Shown: piece after piece, positions 1-5,249 of the stretch
Position numbering within the stretch: position 1 is the first letter of the stretch
Layout: every line of letters starts with the position of its first letter
Source: Chlamydiales bacterium
GTDB taxonomy: Bacteria > Chlamydiota > Chlamydiia > Chlamydiales > FEN-1388
Length of the DNA stretch: 6,333 nt
Assembly (NCBI GenBank): GCA_021372185.1
Contig: JAJFUY010000128.1
Location: 1 to 6,333 of the forward strand
Direction: 5' to 3'
Made by a program: the position numbers and the translations under genes
Notes under the pieces: generated by a model
What the model was told of the DNA's origin: nothing
What the model saw: the letters and a program-made list of their open reading frames with translations, nothing else
The model's database searches: none

Positions 1-350
1 TAGGCGATATTTCTAGAATAAGGTAATGAGGGATTTTTGCCGTCAGATGGCTGAGAGTTTATTTTTGCCATACGAAGACGCTCAATTCCCCACCAGGTGT
101 GTACTGCAAGAGGTAGCGCGATAAAAATAATCTCAATCACCTGAAGATAAGGCAGAGAATGAATCCAGTTTACAGCGTCAATAAAACCAACCCCATCATC
201 ACCTAAAAAAAATGTGGCCTGAGAGTTGGTAAAGAGGTGCTCACATAAAAAAAGCAAAAAGGCGATCCCTGCAAGCGAATGCAAACGACGGGCTAAAAAC
301 TCTCTTCCTAGCTTAAATTTTATGGGGCGAGTGTCATAAAGATCTCTCAA
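1..350 (-). CDS. sdhC: Succinate dehydrogenase cytochrome b558 subunit (SdhC), partial at 3' end
   Basis: Membrane anchor of succinate dehydrogenase/fumarate reductase (complex II). It binds heme b and passes electrons between the SdhA/SdhB catalytic part and quinone. The frame stays open from a TTG at 350 to the window edge (116 codons visible). Visible hallmarks are REFLARRLHSLAG at residues 16-28, a first membrane segment containing CEHLFTNS (36-43), IHSLPYLQVIE (63-73), a second membrane segment ending LAVHTWWGI (81-89) and PSLPYSRN (107-114). By comparison with the Bacillus subtilis SdhC pattern as I remember it, His38 and His84 match heme-ligand histidines. No ATG occurs in frame before residue 94, so a non-ATG start is needed. 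TTG at 350 lies one base after the stop of the upstream gene, with GAGGG at 361-365 as a possible ribosome site. The remaining membrane helices, and probably sdhA and sdhB, lie beyond the left edge. Family identity is quite sure; the exact start is less so. Confidence 0.88.
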   Translation of the reverse strand, partial: MRDLYDTRPIKFKLGREFLARRLHSLAGIAFLLFLCEHLFTNSQATFFLGDDGVGFIDAVNWIHSLPYLQVIEIIFIALPLAVHTWWGIERLRMAKINSQPSDGKNPSLPYSRNIA

Positions 351-351
351 C

Positions 352-3015
352 TTAATTCTTCCCTCGTGAACTAAAAAATGCAAGATACCCAGGTATGTAG
401 ATGAATGGATAGTCCTTTTGCGGGCGTTCACTCAGTTCATCAATTTCTTGTAAGTGCCTCTCTAGCTCCTGCTGAAAGGTCTCTAATTTTGCCGGATCAA
501 CTTCTGGGATTTTTTCGGCTATTGAGTAAATCTTTTTAAGAAGTGGCCTAAAGGCATCTTCTGTTTCTTCATCTTGCTCAAATGATTCAATCTCTTCTCG
601 AATATCATGGCACTCTTTGATCCAAGGATGGCCCCATTCAGCCTCTTGCTGGTTGCGCTTTGCCTGTACGCTACTTCTGATATACTTTTCTAAACTACGT
701 AAGTCACAGACAAAATCTAGGCACTTTGGCAAGAGTATTTTGTTTTGAGTTCCTAAAAGTATTTTAGCATCAAAAAGATGGTGACAGTACTTTCTGAGGT
801 GCATTAAAAGCCAGTCCGTATTTTTTATGTCATCTACAGATACTTTAGCCCAAGCCTCTAGGCTCTTTTTACAGTCGCTTAGCGTTTTTTGACAAAGGGT
901 TTCTGTTAAAGTGACGCCCTCTAAATCAGCCAGCACGCCATAGTGCGACTCATAGATATGTTTGATGGCGCGGTTTGTGGCTATAATAAGGGCTTTATTT
1001 AATTCTTGAACATCGACATCCATTAGTGCATGGCGATCAAGCAGGCCAATATCTAAGAAAATTTCATCTTCTACAAGGCGGCAGGCTCTATGAAGACGCT
1101 CTATATAGGCATTCCAGTCTTGCTCTTCAATTACATGCTGTCTTTCAAACGCCTCTAAAATAACATCTACGCGCTCTTCCTCAAATGTTTTTACATACTG
1201 CATGGCTTTGGCAAATGCTATCGTTTCGGCTATTCTAGCATCAAGAATATCCGCTTCTTGCATCATTTTAAAACGTATTTTGTGCTCATGTGTACGCATA
1301 AAAAGGGCAAATGGCTCAACAAAAGGATAGCTTTTTTCAAGACCATGTAGGGCACTAAGGATGGCACTATAGAGCTGATTACCCGGCGAAAATTGCAACT
1401 GACGCTGCATGGGCACTACAAGTTGAGTGCGTGTGCCATTTTTTGCCATTAACACCTCTTCTAGAGTGTCTACTGCCTGTAAAAATGCCTTTTCTAATTT
1501 TGGCGCACCATTTTGTAAAAGTGAAACGGTTGCTATAAGGGCCGCTTCTACCTGAGTCTGCACGCCTTCAATCTGAATCCAAAAATTTCTAAAGACGTAG
1601 TTGATGTCATCCTTTGTTTCTGCCTTTTTAAATGCCTTAAAGGGGTTTTCAACTTCGGCTAAAATACTCGAAATCTGCGTAAGACAACTCGTAATACTTT
1701 TATAGGTAGTGTCCTCTTGTGCCTCGATAATTTCTAAAAATGCCTTAGCTTGCTCTAGCTCTTTTAACAGCCGTAAAAGCTCATCCCTTAAGTCTTTTAA
1801 CCTGGCCGAACGGTGTGTAATTTCATTACGCAATTTTACTACATCATGCTCATAGGGCATCTCTTGACAGACTTCTAAAAGCTCATGTGCCGAAAGCGCA
1901 CCAGAATAAAATTTATGCATAGCAACGCTTAACTCTTCAGTTAAAAGTGCGCGCATATCATGAAAATCTTCTGTGAGGTCTAAGTAGGGTGAAATATTCC
2001 AGAATATTTCAAATAGACGGCGTTTGATTGCAGCTTTACTATCTTGGGCTTGAACTTCGGCCATTTTGGCTTTGGCAAGTAGCGTATCAAGCGTCTTTGG
2101 CATGTTGGCTTTTATCTGGAGATACTCCTGATAGTGACTTGAAAGCTTTTGCTCATTATCACTATAGCCCTCTTTTACAAACTGATGCCTATCCATTGGT
2201 AAATTGTTAACCAAGGTAGCAAGCGCTGTATACTCTTCCTGGATATCTTTAAAGCCTTTTAGAGGCTCAGTCACTACAACAAAATCATGAGAAAACTTTG
2301 TAATTGCAGAAAGCTTCTCTTGCCTTTCATGCGCAACAGTTACAAGCTTTTCTAGCTGTACAATGCGCCCGTCATAAAAGCTTGCTGCCTCTTCTTTATA
2401 TTTGGCAACAAGTTCATCTGTTAGGTCTTGCTCATCTAGAGCATCAGGCTCATAGTTTTCTAGGACTATCCGATTAACTTCTGCGGGTAGATCGGCAAAT
2501 GCCATGAATTCCGGTGTAAAGAGCTTATTCATGAAGGGAGCTATTTTTGGCTTGGCAGCTTCTTTTTGCTCCAGTAGAAACTGCTCTATTTCTTGCAGCC
2601 GATTTTTTTGTGGTTGAATAGTTGGTACTACAACTACTTCTTCTATTAATGCAGTTTTTGGAAGAGGTAAAGTAGCCTCCATACGCCGTACAGTCACAGC
2701 TTGGTGTAGCTCTTGTGCCACTGCATCAGAAAAGAGAGAGTCAACAAGTGCATTATAGGCTGTAACTGCCTCTAGGGGAGCCTGTAAAAATAAATCTGGG
2801 TGCGACTGTTTTATAAAACGAAAGAGTTTAGCAAAGGTGGCATCTCGTACCCACTTAGATGTTGTTGTGCCTGTGCGTAAGAGTAGGCGGTCTTTCATAG
2901 TGAGCTGTTCTAGCACGGCAGAGTCTAAGTAGACAAGACAGCGCTTGAGATCACTATCTGAGTAGTGATTTGTGGTTTGAGTAGCAAGTAGCAAAAAAGC
3001 AGTCCAGTCGGTCAT
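352..3015 (-). CDS. Hypothetical large helical/coiled-coil protein, 887 aa, upstream of sdhC
   Basis: I do not recognise this protein. It is acidic, rich in Leu, Glu, Lys and Ala, almost free of Gly/Pro-rich stretches, and looks almost wholly alpha-helical. The best coiled-coil candidate is about residues 388-433 (KLRNEIT...RLKDLRDELLRLLKELEQAK). Other heptad-like stretches lie near 136-155, 205-237 and 840-865. The C-terminus ends in a short aromatic/hydrophobic segment (YPFIYIPGYLAFF, 869-881). The N-terminus has only a short hydrophobic run (AFLLLA) and no convincing signal peptide, so a cytoplasmic protein or a substrate of a non-Sec export system is more likely. ATG at 3015 is preceded by GAGG at 3020-3023 with a short 4-base spacing. 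Its stop lies one base before the sdhC start, which suggests one operon and translational coupling. Chlamydia carries a large uncharacterised protein (CT590) next to its sdh genes; whether this one is related cannot be judged by eye. The long clean frame makes the gene itself certain. Confidence 0.9.
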   Translation of the reverse strand: MTDWTAFLLLATQTTNHYSDSDLKRCLVYLDSAVLEQLTMKDRLLLRTGTTTSKWVRDATFAKLFRFIKQSHPDLFLQAPLEAVTAYNALVDSLFSDAVAQELHQAVTVRRMEATLPLPKTALIEEVVVVPTIQPQKNRLQEIEQFLLEQKEAAKPKIAPFMNKLFTPEFMAFADLPAEVNRIVLENYEPDALDEQDLTDELVAKYKEEAASFYDGRIVQLEKLVTVAHERQEKLSAITKFSHDFVVVTEPLKGFKDIQEEYTALATLVNNLPMDRHQFVKEGYSDNEQKLSSHYQEYLQIKANMPKTLDTLLAKAKMAEVQAQDSKAAIKRRLFEIFWNISPYLDLTEDFHDMRALLTEELSVAMHKFYSGALSAHELLEVCQEMPYEHDVVKLRNEITHRSARLKDLRDELLRLLKELEQAKAFLEIIEAQEDTTYKSITSCLTQISSILAEVENPFKAFKKAETKDDINYVFRNFWIQIEGVQTQVEAALIATVSLLQNGAPKLEKAFLQAVDTLEEVLMAKNGTRTQLVVPMQRQLQFSPGNQLYSAILSALHGLEKSYPFVEPFALFMRTHEHKIRFKMMQEADILDARIAETIAFAKAMQYVKTFEEERVDVILEAFERQHVIEEQDWNAYIERLHRACRLVEDEIFLDIGLLDRHALMDVDVQELNKALIIATNRAIKHIYESHYGVLADLEGVTLTETLCQKTLSDCKKSLEAWAKVSVDDIKNTDWLLMHLRKYCHHLFDAKILLGTQNKILLPKCLDFVCDLRSLEKYIRSSVQAKRNQQEAEWGHPWIKECHDIREEIESFEQDEETEDAFRPLLKKIYSIAEKIPEVDPAKLETFQQELERHLQEIDELSERPQKDYPFIYIPGYLAFFSSRGKN

Positions 3016-3019
3016 CTAT

Positions 3020-3023
3020 CCTC
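3020..3023 (-). promoter_or_regulatory. Ribosome binding site of the 887-aa gene
   Basis: On the minus strand GAGG, within TTGAGGATAG, precedes the ATG at 3015 by four bases. The spacing is shorter than ideal, but this is the only Shine-Dalgarno-like match nearby. It supports the ATG as the start. Confidence 0.55.
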
Positions 3024-3097
3024 AATCGTATGAATCCCCTTTTTTACCCGACTAGGCATCTGAACAACAAGAAAAAAATCAAAAACACTAAATTTAT

Positions 3098-3126
3098 TTG
3101 ATGTAAATGAACAATTTAACGATAAG
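3098..3126 (+). promoter_or_regulatory. Candidate sigma70-type promoter of the collagen-like gene
   Basis: TTGATG (3098-3103) and GATAAG (3121-3126) are separated by 17 bases. Each matches the consensus -35 and -10 hexamers at four of six positions. Transcription would start about 20-25 bases before the ATG at 3157, leaving a short leader with the ribosome site. The region is AT-rich, so chance matches are likely. No comparably good promoter was seen for the divergent minus-strand gene. Confidence 0.3.
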
Positions 3127-3143
3127 CAAGTTTTACGAGTATT

Positions 3144-3147
3144 GGAG
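3144..3147 (+). promoter_or_regulatory. Ribosome binding site that sets the start of the collagen-like gene
   Basis: GGAG lies nine bases before the ATG at 3157. A longer reading of the frame would begin with TTG at 3142, but that would put this Shine-Dalgarno sequence inside the coding region and add five residues in front of a textbook signal peptide. The ATG at 3157 is therefore preferred. Confidence 0.75.
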
Positions 3148-3156
3148 AATACATAT

Positions 3157-4881
3157 ATGAATAATTTTAAACAGACTTTTACTGCCCTACTGTGTGCAGT
3201 AACATTTACAACAACAAGCGCCTTTGCGGGCATTGGCAACACGACACAAAATACAGGTGCAGATGTACCTCTTAAGGTAGTAACAACTCCTCAAGTAAAA
3301 GCCCCCACACCTATACCTACGGCACCAAAATACAATCCAATTGAAGCCAAAATAAAGCCAGCAAAACCTGTAGTGCACCAAGTGCATCAAGCAAAAAAAG
3401 AAACGGCGCAAGAGGCTCTTGTAAACTATGTAGCAGAAGAAAAAGAAATTTTGCCCACGCAAATTACTCCAGCTCAAAATGCAGCTCTTGTAAAAGAAGC
3501 CAGTAAAAATGAGCGCAATAAGCCAATAAAAAGAGCGCACAAACAGCCTGCTAAAAAAACAAAAACGGCTCAAAAGCAAGAAAAGGCAAAGAAGCAAAAA
3601 AAACATACCACAACTCACGCCAAATCAAAAGTTGTATCCAGAACCATCTCTAAAGTAAAATCTGCTCCTCCAAAAGCTAAAAAAAGCCAAAAGAGTACAT
3701 CACAACCTAAAACAAAACTTGTAGTAAATACGACACCAGAATCAACACCAACTCCCAACTCTGCATGGTTTGACGGATGGAATTCAAGCTCAGACCCTAC
3801 ATCAGCCCCTAACTCTGCCCCAACTACACAAAAATGTAAGCGCGGCAAAAAGGGAGATAAAGGAAGTACTGGTAAGCGCGGGCCACGTGGCAAAAAAGGA
3901 AAACGCGGTAAAAAAGGAAAACGCGGTAAACGCGGCAAATACGGTACAACCGGCCCAATGGGTGCTACTGGCCCTGTAGGTACACCTGGAGTTGGATTTA
4001 CAGGCGCAACAGGAGCTACCGGCTCTACAGGCCCAACCGGTGCAACAGGGGCTACAGGATCTGGCGCATCAGGCGCAACAGGCCCAAGCGGTCCTACTGG
4101 CCCTACAGGCCCAACTGGTCCTACAGGTCCGGCAGGAACTGGTGCTACGGGTCCTATTGGCACAGGAGCTACCGGCCCAACTGGCCCTACTGGCCCGATA
4201 GGACCTTCTGGCGGCCCTACAGGTCCAACTGGTGCAACGGGTGCTACTGGAGTTGGCACAACAGGACCAACCGGTCCAACTGGTCCAATAGGAACTGGCG
4301 CTACCGGCCCAACTGGCCCAACAGGAGCTACTGGTCCATCAGGAGGTCCAACTGGTCCTACGGGACCTGCCGGTGCATCAGGTATTACCGGTGCAACAGG
4401 TGCAACGGGAGCAACCGGTGCCGGTGTTGTAATAAACTATGGAACTTCACAAACCACAGGTTCACCTGTTGTTCTTCCGTCAGGTGCGTTAATACCATTT
4501 CCAGCACCTTACCAGCAAGGAACAGGGTTTACGTATGATACACTAACCTCTACGTTTACCTTTACAACAGCCGGTGACTACCTTGTATTATGGGGAGCAT
4601 CATTTGTAGAGCCTAACACAAGATTTGCTCTTGCACAGTTTAGACCATCTACAAGTAGCATTATATTTGAAACAATACTAGCTAACGGCCTTGCAAGCGG
4701 TTCATCAGTAAACCCCGTTGCAACAGGCAACTACCAGATGACCTCATCTGCAACGATTATTACAGCCGCTGTAGGAGACCAGCTCTTTGTAGGCAACCCA
4801 AACACAACATCGATTACTTTAACCCCAGACCCAACTGGAACAAGTATCAGCGCCTACATTGTAATCAAACAACTGCCGTAA
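3157..4881 (+). CDS. Secreted collagen-like protein with basic triple helix and BclA/C1q-like C-terminal head
   Basis: Predicted exported, trimeric, filament-like surface protein of 574 aa. Residues 1-24 form a Sec signal peptide (Lys5, hydrophobic core, TSAFA before Gly25). Residues 25-220 are a low-complexity Lys/Pro/Ala/Thr-rich stalk, most basic at about 127-180. The only Cys of the mature chain, Cys227, sits just before the collagen region. Residues 230-423 are Gly-X-Y: first a Lys/Arg-rich block (about 230-262, repeated GKKGKRG), then GPTG/GATG repeats with about eight one- or two-residue interruptions (GVG, GSG, GTG, SGG). Residues 424-574 are a Gly-poor, beta-rich domain with FTFTTAGDYLVLW and the terminal AYIVIKQL. 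This resembles the jelly-roll trimerisation heads of BclA and C1q/TNF-type proteins. Thr in GPT triplets is a known glycosylation site in BclA, so glycosylation is plausible here. It has its own ribosome site and ends just before a strong terminator. The role (adhesion, surface coat or host contact) is inference. Confidence 0.9.
   Translation: MNNFKQTFTALLCAVTFTTTSAFAGIGNTTQNTGADVPLKVVTTPQVKAPTPIPTAPKYNPIEAKIKPAKPVVHQVHQAKKETAQEALVNYVAEEKEILPTQITPAQNAALVKEASKNERNKPIKRAHKQPAKKTKTAQKQEKAKKQKKHTTTHAKSKVVSRTISKVKSAPPKAKKSQKSTSQPKTKLVVNTTPESTPTPNSAWFDGWNSSSDPTSAPNSAPTTQKCKRGKKGDKGSTGKRGPRGKKGKRGKKGKRGKRGKYGTTGPMGATGPVGTPGVGFTGATGATGSTGPTGATGATGSGASGATGPSGPTGPTGPTGPTGPAGTGATGPIGTGATGPTGPTGPIGPSGGPTGPTGATGATGVGTTGPTGPTGPIGTGATGPTGPTGATGPSGGPTGPTGPAGASGITGATGATGATGAGVVINYGTSQTTGSPVVLPSGALIPFPAPYQQGTGFTYDTLTSTFTFTTAGDYLVLWGASFVEPNTRFALAQFRPSTSSIIFETILANGLASGSSVNPVATGNYQMTSSATIITAAVGDQLFVGNPNTTSITLTPDPTGTSISAYIVIKQLP
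3520..3696 (+). other. Lys-rich low-complexity stalk segment of the collagen-like protein
   Basis: This segment codes for about 59 residues dominated by Lys, with Ala, Pro, Gln, Ser and Thr (for example KKTKTAQKQEKAKKQKKH). Together with the following basic Gly-X-Y block it makes the N-terminal half of the mature protein strongly cationic. It could hold the protein near anionic surface polymers or nucleic acid; no specific binding motif is seen. Confidence 0.7.
3889..3924 (+). repeat. Two tandem 18-bp repeats in the basic collagen block
   Basis: Units 3889-3906 and 3907-3924 differ at one base (third position of a Gly codon) and each codes for GKKGKR. A shorter, degenerate unit follows (3925-3942, GKRGKY). 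The near identity suggests recent duplication or slippage. Confidence 0.85.
4162..4383 (+). repeat. Imperfect 132-bp higher-order repeat in the collagen region
   Basis: The segment from 4162 is repeated 132 bases later from 4294. Both code for TGATGPTGPTG, then a GPSGGPTGPTG motif. A 20-base stretch at 4168-4187 is identical to 4300-4319, while much of the rest has diverged at synonymous sites. It marks an old 44-residue duplication within the triple-helical domain. Confidence 0.7.
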
Positions 4882-4897
4882 TCCTTAGTACGGTAGT
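4872..4897 (+). other. Small hairpin across the stop codon of the collagen-like gene
   Basis: ACTGCCGTA (4872-4880) can pair with TACGGTAGT (4889-4897) across an 8-base loop, with one G-U pair. It covers the stop codon at 4879-4881. No U-tract follows, so it is not itself a terminator. It may protect the mRNA end or be chance. Confidence 0.35.
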
Positions 4898-4904
4898 ATA
4901 AACC

Positions 4905-4942
4905 AAAAAAGCCCATACTCTCGAGTATGGGCTTTTTATTTT
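4905..4942 (+). terminator. Strong intrinsic terminator, bidirectional
   Basis: GCCCATACTC (4911-4920) and GAGTATGGGC (4923-4932) are perfect inverted complements; in RNA the innermost pair opens to give a four-base loop. A run of six A precedes the stem and TTTTTATTTT follows. The structure can therefore stop transcription of the collagen-like gene and also any leftward transcription. Confidence 0.92.
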
Positions 4943-4944
4943 GT

Positions 4945-4989
4945 GCCGAAGGCTTTGGAGTGCGGTAATTTTTTACCGCTCTTAATTTT
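4945..4989 (+). repeat. Left arm of the long inverted repeat
   Basis: This arm contains the 18-base palindrome 4962-4979 (GCGGTAA, four T, TTACCGC), followed by TCTTAATTTTT. On the plus strand that also looks like a weak intrinsic terminator, so it could back up the terminator just upstream. Confidence 0.85.
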
Positions 4990-5120
4990 TGACCACGCAC
5001 TATATCTTCGATAGCCTCCAAAACATACAATAGCCCCAAACTATGACACAAATGGATTAGCCAAAATATTGAACCGTTCGTGTAAATTGTGGAAGTTATT
5101 GTTAAATCGGTGTGTGCTCG

Positions 5121-5165
5121 AAAATTAAGAGCGGTAAAAAATTACCGCACTCCAAAGCCTGCGGC
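5121..5165 (-). repeat. Right arm of the long inverted repeat
   Basis: Inverted copy of 4945-4989 with one mismatch (ccttcggc against cctgcggc). Its palindrome is at 5131-5148. Read on the minus strand, the hairpin is followed by TCTTAATTTT and so looks terminator-like for leftward transcription. Confidence 0.85.
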
Positions 5166-5181
5166 AAATGTCCAAATTCTA

Positions 5182-5204
5182 TTTTTTGCTTTGCAAAAAA
5201 AAAA
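5182..5204. repeat. Short inverted repeat ending in a run of ten A
   Basis: TTTTTTGC (5182-5189) and GCAAAAAA (5193-5200) are inverted complements around TTT. The A run continues to 5204. It is followed by ATTACCG, which echoes part of the nearby inverted-repeat arm. It lies 45-68 bases before the beta-helix gene. The rest of 5166-5249 shows the ribosome site of that gene but no convincing -35/-10 pair. Confidence 0.5.
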
Positions 5205-5237
5205 TTACCGTAGGGTTGCTTTGAAATCTTAAACAAT

Positions 5238-5242
5238 GGAGG
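5238..5242 (+). promoter_or_regulatory. Ribosome binding site of the beta-helix gene
   Basis: A full GGAGG lies seven bases before the ATG at 5250. It fixes the start of a frame that has no stop in the window, and suggests efficient translation. Confidence 0.85.
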
Positions 5243-5249
5243 ATTTCTT

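Larger units (their letters stand above)
3844..4425 (+). repeat. Collagen Gly-X-Y repeat region
   Basis: About 194 codons encode Gly-X-Y triplets. The first eleven or so triplets are Lys/Arg-rich; the rest are mostly GPT, GAT, GPI and GPS. Short breaks in register occur at GVG, GSG, GTG and SGG sites. Codons for Thr, Pro and Gly are mixed (aca/act/acc/acg; ggc/ggt/gga), so the DNA is far less repetitive than the protein. Confidence 0.93.
4945..5165. mobile_element. 221-bp MITE-like element with long terminal inverted repeats
   Basis: The left arm 4945-4989 and the right arm 5121-5165 are inverted copies matching at 44 of 45 bases. Similarity continues inward to 5000 and 5110, for 52 of 56 overall. 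The centre (about 109 bp, AT-rich) has no credible gene. Each arm contains its own palindrome, GCGGTAA-TTTT-TTACCGC. The structure fits a non-autonomous miniature inverted-repeat element or a dispersed palindromic repeat. No transposase and no clear target-site duplication are visible (flanks tttattttgt and aaatgtccaa), and only one copy is in this window, so mobility is inferred from shape alone. Confidence 0.6.

Noticed and set aside
2028..2210. Plus-strand 60-codon frame within the 887-aa gene
   Set aside because: Short, no ribosome site, lies wholly inside the long minus-strand gene.
3142..3156. Five extra N-terminal codons of the collagen-like gene from TTG at 3142
   Set aside because: The GGAG ribosome site overlaps these codons, and the ATG at 3157 starts a standard signal peptide.
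3012..3242. Minus-strand 76-codon frame in the divergent intergenic region
   Set aside because: It overlaps the signal peptide coding region, covers both ribosome sites and has no recognisable features.
3187..3618. Minus-strand frame rich in Phe, Cys and Leu
   Set aside because: It is the complement of the Lys-rich stalk (AAA/AAG read as Phe/Leu) and overlaps a clear signal peptide gene.
3770..4201. Two plus-strand 69-codon frames inside the collagen region (3770-3979 and 3992-4201)
   Set aside because: They are Gln/Leu/Ala-rich frame-shifted readings of the same Gly-X-Y repeats.
3615..4259. Long minus-strand open frame rich in GPV/APV opposite the collagen region
   Set aside because: It is the mirror of Gly-X-Y codons: repeats of GGN-CCN-ACN leave the opposite strand free of stops. 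No ribosome site or gene-like composition.
3844..4425. Repeat array considered as a CRISPR or VNTR of non-coding type
   Set aside because: The periodicity is three codons of Gly-X-Y within an open frame; there are no constant repeats with unique spacers.
4854..5051. Minus-strand 65-codon frame across the terminator
   Set aside because: It runs through the terminator hairpin and the inverted-repeat arm into the collagen gene end; no ribosome site or protein-like pattern.
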